From Nitrospira sp. (GTDB lineage Bacteria > Nitrospirota > Nitrospiria > Nitrospirales > Nitrospiraceae), in contig SWDS01000003.1 in the NCBI GenBank assembly GCA_005116745.1, forward strand, positions 24,975 to 88,974: a stretch of 64,000 nt of DNA, written 5' to 3'. The position numbers and the translations under genes are program-made. Under the pieces are notes generated by a model that made no database searches, was not told the DNA's origin, and saw nothing but the letters and a program-made list of their open reading frames with translations. This document shows positions 9,390 through 16,733 of this stretch, piece by piece. Within the stretch, counting starts at the first letter, position 1, and every line of letters begins with the position of its first letter.

Positions 9390-11216
9390 CTACTTTATCG
9401 CAACAGCTCGGACTTGCCGATAAGTCGTGAGACCTCTCAGCACCTTCTGGATCCCATTCTGCAACAAGGTGACCATTCCATCCCGCATTGCCACGCTGAG
9501 AATTTCGGCTGTCCTCGCTTTGGCCTGGATCAGATTCTTAATGTCTTCAGACCCAACCAGGAGTTCGTGCAGCGCCACCCGTCCCTTAAACCCGCTGTGA
9601 TTGCAGATCTCGCAACCACGCCCACGAGAGAGGGTCCAGTCTTCCGTGTAGGGAACCCCTAGCTTGCCCCAGCATTGCGCTCCATAGCCTTGCACGAGTT
9701 CGTCATACTCTTGCTGAGTCGGATGGTAGGTTTCTTTACAGTCAGAACAAATGCGCTTGCAGAGGCGCATGGCCAGCACCCCCAACATCGCATCGGCAAA
9801 GTTGAACGAGTCGCAACCCATGTCCAGCAGTCGAGTGATTGTTTCTACAGCGCTGTTGGTATGGAGCGTGCTCATTACCAGATGACCCGTGAGGGACGCT
9901 TCAATCGCGATATCGGCCGTTTCTTTGTCGCGCATTTCCCCGATCATAATCACGTCCGGGTCGGCTCGAAGGAATGCGCGCATTGCCGTGGCAAAGGTAA
10001 ACCCGATTTTCGGATGCACCTGAACCTGCCTCAAACCTTCCTGCGTGATCTCGATGGGATCCTCTGCAGTCCAGATCTTTCGCTCATCGGTGTTGATGTG
10101 TTTCATGACGGCGTGCAGCGTGGTGGTTTTCCCTGATCCAGTCGGCCCCACGCAAATAAAAATTCCATGCGGATGTTCGGACAGTTCTTTAACGGTCTGC
10201 AGCACGTCTTGGGAAAAGTCCATGGCCTCTAAGGGCATGGTGTCCTTTGCCGTGAGAAGACGCAGCACTACATCTTCGTTGTTTCCTGCAGTAGGTAAGG
10301 TCGCGACCCGCAATTCGATTTCACGATCTTTCCCTAATTTATACCGGATTTTTCCGTCCTGAGGTTTCCGCCTTTCAGCGATATCCAGATTGGCCATGAT
10401 CTTCAACCGCGACACAATGGCACGCCGATAGACGGCAGGAATCCGCATATAGGTAAAACAGGTTCCATCGACACGGAACCGTACCGCCGTTTCCTTGCGA
10501 TCCGAATAGGGCTCAATATGGACATCAGAGGCCCCTAATCGATACGCCTCAGCGATCACCTGGTTCGCGAGACGCACGATGGCTGAATCGTTTTCATCGA
10601 TCTCTCCGGACTCGGCCTCGCCGTTTCGTTCGATGCCCGCTTCATCGACGAGTTCGCCCAGAATCTCGGTGATCGATCCCCCATTGGCCTGACCTGTTGC
10701 GACAAGGAGATATTGTTCGATATCCCGCCGAAGCCCGACGGAGAAGCGTGTCGTCGTCCCAGGGAACGCACGTCGGATATCCAAGCCTTTCTCCAGATCG
10801 TGCGGATCATTGATGACAATGTCGAGGACAGTCCCCTGTCGTTTCAATGGAATCCAGGCACTTCTTCTGAGGTAGTCGAAACTGAGGTTTTTCAAGAGCT
10901 CCGGGTCGATGACGGTGCGCTCATCATAGGAAACGTAGGGGCATTGGTAGAATTCGCTGAGCGCTGACCCGAGGGCAGACCTCGGCACGCGGTACTTATC
11001 GAGCAAGAGAGTCTCCAGATCAATTTCCCGTGATAGAGATTCTTCTATTGCGGCATCGAGGTCTGCCTGTTTGATGAGCCCACGATAGGCGATACAGTCT
11101 AAGAGACTGCGCCCCATTGTCATCTTGCGAGGTGGTTTGGCCATCGATAGCTTTTTCAGACTGGCAGCCGAGAGGATCTGCCGCTTCTGATGAGTCTCAA
11201 CGCTTTGCGTGATCAT
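9390..11216 (-). CDS. PilB/GspE-family assembly ATPase
   Basis: Hexameric ATPase (608 aa) that powers pilin or pseudopilin polymerisation from the cytoplasm. The N-terminus has an MshEN-like (T2SSE_N) segment, 'MGRSLLDCIAYRGLI...DLDAAIEES', around residues 35-60. The core has Walker A G-P-T-G-S-G-K-T (about 357-364), an Asp box (TAEDPIE), Walker B 'DVIMIGEMRD' and a His box (STLHTN). A zinc ribbon of two CxxC pairs (CSDC near 489, CEIC near 537) is typical of PilB/GspE and absent from the retraction ATPase PilT. It is the last gene of module 2. PilB versus GspE cannot be decided without the rest of the system. Confidence 0.93.
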   Translation of the reverse strand: MITQSVETHQKRQILSAASLKKLSMAKPPRKMTMGRSLLDCIAYRGLIKQADLDAAIEESLSREIDLETLLLDKYRVPRSALGSALSEFYQCPYVSYDERTVIDPELLKNLSFDYLRRSAWIPLKRQGTVLDIVINDPHDLEKGLDIRRAFPGTTTRFSVGLRRDIEQYLLVATGQANGGSITEILGELVDEAGIERNGEAESGEIDENDSAIVRLANQVIAEAYRLGASDVHIEPYSDRKETAVRFRVDGTCFTYMRIPAVYRRAIVSRLKIMANLDIAERRKPQDGKIRYKLGKDREIELRVATLPTAGNNEDVVLRLLTAKDTMPLEAMDFSQDVLQTVKELSEHPHGIFICVGPTGSGKTTTLHAVMKHINTDERKIWTAEDPIEITQEGLRQVQVHPKIGFTFATAMRAFLRADPDVIMIGEMRDKETADIAIEASLTGHLVMSTLHTNSAVETITRLLDMGCDSFNFADAMLGVLAMRLCKRICSDCKETYHPTQQEYDELVQGYGAQCWGKLGVPYTEDWTLSRGRGCEICNHSGFKGRVALHELLVGSEDIKNLIQAKARTAEILSVAMRDGMVTLLQNGIQKVLRGLTTYRQVRAVAIK

Positions 11217-11303
11217 TCTATCTCATCCTTTCACATCGACAATAAGAAGTTGTTTTTATGTCTCGGTCTTTCTCACTGAGAGCACTCGAGCTTCGTCTAC
11301 AGC

Positions 11304-12770
11304 TCAATATCGCGTCATCCATGTACCAGGGGCACGATAGACCACGGGCAATCCACGATAGAGCCCTCGACTGAGATCGTGGTCATACCACACCTCCAGT
11401 GTGCTTCCTGAGCTTGCAGAGGTAATCGTCCCACCTGCTGCCACGGCTCCATACACTCGGACTCTTCCGGCTATCGTCATATCCCCGCTTGCGTGGAGCA
11501 CCCCGTTGACATGCACGCCCGAGAGTTGAACGGGCGTCCGAGCGATAGCGGTCCCCTGATCTGACAGAGGACTCAGGACCTTGATGGACTGTCCTGATCC
11601 ACTGGGAGCAAGCACAATGTGGCCTTGCACAACCGCCATGCCTTCAAAGTACGGATCCTGTAATCTGACCACCCCGAGATTGTCCAGGCGGGGGGCCGTC
11701 TGATCGAGCGTGTCAATGAAGATCAGACCCTGCTGATCCCCGTTTCCCTGTGATCGGAATACCTCGTCAGGGGAGATGCCACGTCCTGGTTCGACAATAC
11801 CTTGCGGATACAGAAGGCCTTCGCGATCAATGGCGAAATAGCGACCGAATCGTTTTGCCACTCGCTTGAGGTGCTCATAGGGCCACTGATCAAGGCCAAC
11901 GCCAGGAGTCGGATTCTGACCTATGTGAAGGTTGTGGGGGAAACTGGGAGTCTGTTGGGATGCTACATGTGTCATCTGAACCGTCCCGCCTATCCACGCT
12001 TCCGCCCATCGATCTTCTCGTGGCATCATTTCGTCATAGGCCTGCCCGGTGACTGGAGCAAGCGCACTCTTCAGTGGGATCTCATCAAGCTGTGAGAGAA
12101 TCAGATCACCCCCTACCTTTAACTCACCCCAATGCACAGAGACAGGTGACTCACTTCCTGGCTGGAAGCGGCCGAGCTGCCGACCCACCTGCACAGCGGC
12201 TCTTAACGGCGGTACGTCCAGCGCGCCCAACTGCATGAGGATCGATTGCCGAACCGGGGGATTGGTATGTGTTACAACCGTGGTGTCGATCGTACACAGA
12301 AGGCCCGGCTTTGACGGCGCATAGACTTTGACATCTTCCATCTGTCCTACATGGGCCATGGTGCGAAACATCCCTATCTCGGGATCATTCAATAGTCTGT
12401 TATCCGCGGGATTGGCTGCCTGTAACCGGACATCCGGCTGATCCGCCGTGCCCACGAATTGTGATCGGCCAGACGCATCAAAGAAGGATGGTGCTCCTTC
12501 CCTATCGCGATGTCTCTTTTCACGAAGAAACGACAGTTGAGGTAAGTCCGTCGTTGTCTGGGGACTGTGAAACCAGGCCACCACCAACTCACCGGCTCCA
12601 TCGGCCAGTTGTTGGGCAACCGATGCCTGGTTTGCTAATCCAGCACTGACGACCTCTTGTCCGGCGAGATTGAGAAGCGTTGCACCCAACAGCGAGAGCA
12701 TGAGCGCGACGATCATCGCTCCCAGAAGCGCAATTCCCTGCTGACCATCTTTGATAGTCCAATAGAACAT
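11304..12770 (-). CDS. Long PilX-like pilus protein with large C-terminal domain
   Basis: Protein of 488 aa whose N-terminus is a PilX-type pilin helix: 'GQQGIALLGAMIVALMLSLLGATLLNLAGQEV', then an Ala/Gln-rich region. It is more than twice as long as an ordinary PilX. The C-terminal 100 residues show short repeating strands (VNGVLHASGDMTIAGRVRVYGAVAAGGTI) that look like a small beta-helix or bactofilin-like surface. The middle region (150-350) is not recognised. It follows PilW-like by 10 bases, in the slot where PilX would be. Module 2 has no PilY1, so this long protein may supply the exposed tip itself. That is inference. Confidence 0.78.
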   Translation of the reverse strand: MFYWTIKDGQQGIALLGAMIVALMLSLLGATLLNLAGQEVVSAGLANQASVAQQLADGAGELVVAWFHSPQTTTDLPQLSFLREKRHRDREGAPSFFDASGRSQFVGTADQPDVRLQAANPADNRLLNDPEIGMFRTMAHVGQMEDVKVYAPSKPGLLCTIDTTVVTHTNPPVRQSILMQLGALDVPPLRAAVQVGRQLGRFQPGSESPVSVHWGELKVGGDLILSQLDEIPLKSALAPVTGQAYDEMMPREDRWAEAWIGGTVQMTHVASQQTPSFPHNLHIGQNPTPGVGLDQWPYEHLKRVAKRFGRYFAIDREGLLYPQGIVEPGRGISPDEVFRSQGNGDQQGLIFIDTLDQTAPRLDNLGVVRLQDPYFEGMAVVQGHIVLAPSGSGQSIKVLSPLSDQGTAIARTPVQLSGVHVNGVLHASGDMTIAGRVRVYGAVAAGGTITSASSGSTLEVWYDHDLSRGLYRGLPVVYRAPGTWMTRY

Positions 12771-12780
12771 GTCTTCACTC

Positions 12781-13539
12781 CTATGATCGAAGGCTCACTT
12801 CCCGCATCATTCGATGCAGGGAGTGATGCGACTCAATTTCAAGCACGACTCGCTTCACGAGCGATGGCTGCTGGGTGACATGCCCCTGCTCGTCCCAATA
12901 CGAAAAATGTAGATCTTCCACATCTCCGATGAGCGTATTCGCTCCCCCATCGACCATCCGCATGAGGTTCACTGTTCCGTTTTCATTTCGTTTGGTGTAA
13001 TAACCCACCCGATTGTTGACTTCCACAAAGGCACCAGCGGGAAAAGACGAGGCTACCGGCTCAGTTAAGGTCAGCTGATAGTGCTGCCCTGACCTGGAGA
13101 GTCGATGGTTTTCGCAGGCCTGCTGACCACAAATGATGACGGTCTTTCCCTCACTCCATCCCCTGCCATCCTGCACCGGAATAACTGATTGCCCCGGCAT
13201 AACCGGACCAGTTGTCATCGTTCGATGGGCGTTGATATTGGCGTGAAAGCGAAATGCATCCGAAGTTGTTGAGACGATCGACTCGGCAACCGCCAAACGA
13301 GCCTCTTGTTCGAACACCTCTAGCCCTAGTCGGAGGTCTTGCTGGTGTCTCAGATCCTTTTGCTGTTTGCTCGCATGCACCTGCGCAACATTGAAGGCAT
13401 TCAACGCTGCAGCCAATACGATCACTCCGGCCGTCAAACTGACCATCAATTCGGTTAGACACACTCCACTCTTGCCGAATAGAAGGCCGATGGAGCGCCG
13501 GCTCCGCCTGGCCAACCTGGTGGCATCTTCTTGATTCAT
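12781..13539 (-). CDS. PilW-like minor pilin (module 2)
   Basis: Minor pilin-like protein of 252 aa. The leader is about 25 residues and the cleavage region 'KSGVCLTELMVSL' keeps the G-x-x-L-T-E-L pattern, with Val at position +1 instead of the usual Phe/Met. The helix 'AGVIVLAAALNAFNVAQVHA' and 'LRLGLEVFEQEARLA' correspond to the PilW pattern. The later part has 'IIGGQ'-type beta strands, two Cys and 'GDVEDLHFSYWDEQG', a stretch also found in PilW proteins. It overlaps the PilV-like gene by an ATGA junction, so translation is probably coupled. Confidence 0.82.
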   Translation of the reverse strand: MNQEDATRLARRSRRSIGLLFGKSGVCLTELMVSLTAGVIVLAAALNAFNVAQVHASKQQKDLRHQQDLRLGLEVFEQEARLAVAESIVSTTSDAFRFHANINAHRTMTTGPVMPGQSVIPVQDGRGWSEGKTVIICGQQACENHRLSRSGQHYQLTLTEPVASSFPAGAFVEVNNRVGYYTKRNENGTVNLMRMVDGGANTLIGDVEDLHFSYWDEQGHVTQQPSLVKRVVLEIESHHSLHRMMREVSLRS

Positions 13540-14021
13540 CGTTGCCCCACAAAGTTTGGGTTGGTTCGAATGGTTGCCACCTGCACTTCTCTCTTGTGGC
13601 CGTTAAGGCCTGAGTAGGACGCGACCGCTTGTATCCTCACCATGGTGGCGGAACGCAGTGGCCCTGGATGTTCAGCTTCAATCGTCCACACGACCGTCAC
13701 CCCGTCACGCTCGTAGCCGGCTGTGTAGATCCCATCACCCGCCGTTATGTCAGAGCCTTGGCCATCATCGGCCATAAGCGTTTCTGGAATACCATCGTGA
13801 TCGAGGTCATCGTCCAGAAGAGACTGCCAGCGAACGGACCGCTTGGCTTCCAGCCGTGCCTGGGCCAACTCGATTGCCTTGCTGTTCAAGCCGCCCTGTC
13901 GTATGTGCCTGGACGACACCTCCACTGCGCCCAGGGTACCCATCAGCGCAACTCCTGCAATCACCATCGCTACCATCACTTCGATCAGACTGAAACCATC
14001 ATTCTTCATTGTTCGCCTCAT
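13536..14021 (-). CDS. PilV-like minor pilin (module 2)
   Basis: Minor pilin of 161 aa: cleavage motif D-G|F-S-L-I-E-V-M-V-A-M with Glu5, then 'LNSKAIELAQARLEAKRSVRW', the PilV/GspI signature. The middle holds an unusual Asp-rich loop, DDDLDHDGIPE, followed by 'GDGIYTAGYERDG', which looks like a calcium-binding insert. Both ends overlap neighbours by ATGA (14018-14021 and 13536-13539). A second start (ATG at 14009) lies closer to the prepilin signal with a GAGG upstream. I keep 14021 because of the ATGA coupling. Confidence 0.85.
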   Translation of the reverse strand: MRRTMKNDGFSLIEVMVAMVIAGVALMGTLGAVEVSSRHIRQGGLNSKAIELAQARLEAKRSVRWQSLLDDDLDHDGIPETLMADDGQGSDITAGDGIYTAGYERDGVTVVWTIEAEHPGPLRSATMVRIQAVASYSGLNGHKREVQVATIRTNPNFVGQR

Positions 14022-14449
14022 AGGAGTGAGACCCGGCCCGTGATGCTCACAGTGAGCTGCTGGGTCTGCCCTTCTAGACTGTGAAGTTCAATCGTCGTGG
14101 CACTGGCCGAGCGTCCGTTTGGATGGAAGAGGATTTCCGGCCCTGCGCTGGGCTCTTCGATCACAATCCCCGTTCCTCCATAGTGATACGTGTGATGCGT
14201 GGTCTCAGTGTTGACGAACTGAGTAGTAAGGGCCTGCTGTTCTAGATCGACGATGATTCGAACACGATCTCGATAGGTCATGGCTAGCTGTCGAGCAAGG
14301 CGCAGTTCCGAAGCGATTTCTTCGGTCGTACAACGGACCTGAGTGCGCGAGTTGAGGACCGAGTAGTTGGGGAGGGCCATCGTGGCGACTATCCCTATAA
14401 TCGCCACGACCACCATGAGCTCCATCAATGTCTTGCCTTCTTGTTTCAT
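14018..14449 (-). CDS. GspH/FimT-type pseudopilin (module 2)
   Basis: Pseudopilin of 143 aa. The very short leader M-K-Q-E-G is followed by K-T-L-M-E-L-M-V-V-V-A-I-I-G-I-V-A. Glu5 is present, but the residue after the cleavage Gly is Lys rather than Phe or Met, which is unusual and may slow N-methylation. 'EEIASELRLARQLAMTYRDRV' and 'ILFHPNGRSAS' are the FimT/GspH hallmarks. It opens module 2 downstream of the prepilin peptidase gene. The 300-base gap in front of it holds a pair of direct repeats. Confidence 0.85.
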   Translation of the reverse strand: MKQEGKTLMELMVVVAIIGIVATMALPNYSVLNSRTQVRCTTEEIASELRLARQLAMTYRDRVRIIVDLEQQALTTQFVNTETTHHTYHYGGTGIVIEEPSAGPEILFHPNGRSASATTIELHSLEGQTQQLTVSITGRVSLL

Positions 14450-14682
14450 ACTCTCCTGACAATGTCTGCACTGGTTTGGTAGTGCGACGCTATCTCAAAA
14501 CTCGTGCCACTCGTAATTGAGGCCTCCATAGATTGACTCCAAATCAAGCGAGGGCTGACAAAAGGTACCTAAGCTATTGAATCGATGGAACCAAATAGCG
14601 CGAATAGAAGAACGGTTCAGGATGATCAGGAAGGCATATCGTCTCGATGGAAGGAAATGATCGTAGATAGGAGTAGTACCTC

Positions 14683-14715
14683 AAGAGATACAGTTCTTGA
14701 CAGAAGAGATACAGT
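14683..14715. repeat. Pair of 12-bp direct repeats, 21-bp period
   Basis: The 12-mer AAGAGATACAGT occurs at 14683-14694 and again at 14704-14715. The 21-base period is two helical turns, so both copies face the same side of the DNA. They lie in the 296-base gap between the prepilin peptidase gene and the FimT-like gene, upstream of the latter. They could be binding sites for a dimeric regulator, but no protein or promoter is tied to them here. The rest of the gap shows nothing else. Confidence 0.5.
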
Positions 14716-14745
14716 ACGAAATGGGGGGATCGGCCAGGAGAGCCG

Positions 14746-15531
14746 TTATCCGGCCAATAGCCCTTGATACCAATCAAGGAGAAACTGGCCAAAGAAGAGT
14801 GAAACCAGCGCACCACAAACCAGAAACGGTCCGAAGGGAATATAGTCTTCTCGCTTGATCACCTGTGTGGCGATCAATGTAAGCCCCACAAGTGATCCCA
14901 GCAACGACCCTACCATGATCGTCATCAGGGCAGGCTTCCATCCCAGAAACGCACCTATCATCGCCAGAAGCTTGATGTCCCCTCCCCCCATCCCCTCCTT
15001 GCCAAAGAGATAGGGGCTGGCCCACGCTAAAAGCCACAGGATTCCACCTCCGACGAGAACTCCCAACATGCTATCCAGGAAGCCAAGAGGTAGAATGGTC
15101 GCGGCACAGACGAGGCCCACAATGATCCCTGGAAAGGTTACGGCATTGGGGATGATCTTATGAGAAAGATCCGTCCCAGCTACCACAAGGAGGGCTGAAT
15201 AGAGCAAGCAGTACGCCGCTGTAGCCCAGCTTGGGCCGAAGAACCAGAAGAGCCCTACATAACCTAAGGCATTCAGGATCTCGACCATGGGATAGCGAAA
15301 AGGAATGCGTACGCCACAATGCCTGCACTGTCCAGCCAACACCACGTAACTGACGATGGGAATGTTATCGTACCAGGCAATGAGATGGGTGCATCTTGGA
15401 CAATGAGAGCCAGGCCATGCAATCGATTCCTGCCGTGGTAACCGGTAGATACAGACGTTGAGAAAACTGCCGATGAGGGCGCCAAAAAGTCCGGCAATCA
15501 GGAGCAGGAACAGGATTGGTCCGTCATGCAT
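14746..15531 (-). CDS. pilD: Prepilin leader peptidase / N-methyltransferase
   Basis: Integral membrane aspartic protease (261 aa) that cleaves prepilin leaders and methylates the new N-terminus. The N-terminal cytoplasmic domain has two zinc-binding CxxC pairs (C44/C47 and C69/C72). The two catalytic aspartates are in 'GTDLSHKIIPN' (D121) and 'GMGGGDIKLLA' (D185, the GxGD motif). About seven to eight hydrophobic segments are visible. It stands at the head of module 2 and would process every pilin in this region, since all carry G|xxxxE signals. The name pilD is used for function; the same enzyme also serves type II secretion in many bacteria. Confidence 0.95.
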   Translation of the reverse strand: MHDGPILFLLLIAGLFGALIGSFLNVCIYRLPRQESIAWPGSHCPRCTHLIAWYDNIPIVSYVVLAGQCRHCGVRIPFRYPMVEILNALGYVGLFWFFGPSWATAAYCLLYSALLVVAGTDLSHKIIPNAVTFPGIIVGLVCAATILPLGFLDSMLGVLVGGGILWLLAWASPYLFGKEGMGGGDIKLLAMIGAFLGWKPALMTIMVGSLLGSLVGLTLIATQVIKREDYIPFGPFLVCGALVSLFFGQFLLDWYQGLLAG

Positions 15532-15587
15532 AATTGCCCAGAGTTCTTTCCCTACTCAGCAACCCTACTAGGGCCGAAGTGCCTTTC

Positions 15588-15616
15588 TTTACATTCGTGA
15601 AGGATCGTTCCATAAT
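15588..15616 (+). promoter_or_regulatory. Sigma-70-like promoter for the LuxR-type gene
   Basis: TTTACA (15588-15593) and CATAAT (15611-15616) are separated by exactly 17 bases, each one mismatch from consensus. The predicted transcript would start near 15623, giving a leader of about 57 bases before the regulator's ATG at 15680. Confidence 0.6.
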
Positions 15617-15679
15617 AGCTTTGTTCGATTATGAGTATACCTGAAGCATAGACCTACGTAGTATGGAGAACTAACCATT

Positions 15680-15958
15680 ATGGCGAAGGCAACTGGAAAG
15701 CCACGGCCTCGGAAATCTCTTGCCAATCTTGAACCTCCTGCGCGCACAAAGCGGCCTGAGTCGCTCACGTCACGCGAACAGGAAATTTTGGAATTGATCT
15801 GGGCGGGATTTAAGAACAAGGAAATCGGGCAACGGTTGAAGATCAGCGTCAAAACCGTTGAAGCCCACCGCGCCAATATGATGAAAAAAATGCGCGTGTC
15901 GAATACGGCTCAACTGCTGAAGATGGCCATCCAGGGTGGCGCACTCAAGATCCGCTAG
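15680..15958 (+). CDS. Small LuxR/GerE-type DNA-binding protein
   Basis: Protein of 92 aa made of a basic N-terminal tail and one LuxR-type helix-turn-helix. 'LTSREQEILELIWAGFKNKEIGQRL.ISVKTVEAHRANMMKKMRV' covers residues 29-75, with the invariant Glu, Gly, Thr-Val and Lys-Met positions. There is no receiver or ligand domain, so it is either constitutive or partnered in trans. It has its own promoter and lies next to the pilus region on the opposite strand. Its end overlaps the 3' end of rlmB (15945-15958) tail to tail. Confidence 0.85.
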   Translation: MAKATGKPRPRKSLANLEPPARTKRPESLTSREQEILELIWAGFKNKEIGQRLKISVKTVEAHRANMMKKMRVSNTAQLLKMAIQGGALKIR

Positions 15959-16733
15959 AGTCAGGCCGGTCCTGGGTTGCTCGGCGTTGACGAACCGCTT
16001 CGAAGAGGACGATAGCTGCAGCGGCGGACACATTCAACGATTCAACCTGGCCGCTCAGAGGAATGCGGACGCATTCATCGCAATGTTGCAAGACGCCAGG
16101 TCGGATTCCCGTTCCTTCCCCTCCCAGAACGAGCCCAACCGGTCCTCGGAGATCGACATCCGTAAATATCTTGTTCGCCGAGGGGATCACCCCGTAGATC
16201 CACACTCCAGCCGCCTTTAACGACTCAATCGATCTGCTCATATTGGTCACGCGCGCAACGGGAATGTGATCGATCGCTCCGGCCGAAGCTTTGGCCACCA
16301 CTGAAGTCAATCCGGCGGCTCGGCGTTCGGGAATAAACACTCCGTGGGCACCCGCGCCCTCTGCCGTCCGAAGTACGGCGCCAAGGTTGTGCGGGTCTTC
16401 GACTCCATCTAGAATGACTAAGAGCGGCAGCTCGTTCCGTTGTGCGGCGCGAGCCAGAATCGATTCTTCCGTTTGATAGGCTTTTGCGGCGGCAAAGGCG
16501 ACGACGCCCTGGTGCTTGCCGTTAGGAACAAGACGATCGAACGAAGCGAGGGGCTGAACATGAATGGGAACACGCTGAGATCGAGCTAGCTGGACCACAT
16601 CAGTGAACTGTTTGTCGGTTCGAAGAACCAACAGACGTTGCAATGGCCTGTTTCCGGCTTTCAGCGCTTCGCGTACGGCATGGAGGCCGTAGAGAATTTC
16701 CTGTGCCTCAGCGCTTCCATCGGGTTGTGCCAT
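15945..16733 (-). CDS. rlmB: 23S rRNA (guanosine-2'-O)-methyltransferase RlmB-like (SpoU/TrmH)
   Basis: SAM-dependent 2'-O-methyltransferase of the SpoU family (262 aa). The N-terminal substrate-binding domain has 'LYGLHAVREALKAG'. The catalytic knot has motif 1 'DGVEDPHNLGAVLRTAEGAGAHGV', motif 2 'GLVLGGEGTGI' and motif 3 'RIPLSGQVESLNVSAAAAIVLFEAVRQR'. This fits RlmB, which methylates G2251 of 23S rRNA. The ATG at 16733 is chosen because GAGG lies upstream and the longer frame would overlap cysS by 176 bases. It overlaps the cysS end by 26 bases, as in many cysS-rlmB operons. Confidence 0.9.
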   Translation of the reverse strand: MAQPDGSAEAQEILYGLHAVREALKAGNRPLQRLLVLRTDKQFTDVVQLARSQRVPIHVQPLASFDRLVPNGKHQGVVAFAAAKAYQTEESILARAAQRNELPLLVILDGVEDPHNLGAVLRTAEGAGAHGVFIPERRAAGLTSVVAKASAGAIDHIPVARVTNMSRSIESLKAAGVWIYGVIPSANKIFTDVDLRGPVGLVLGGEGTGIRPGVLQHCDECVRIPLSGQVESLNVSAAAAIVLFEAVRQRRATQDRPDSSGS

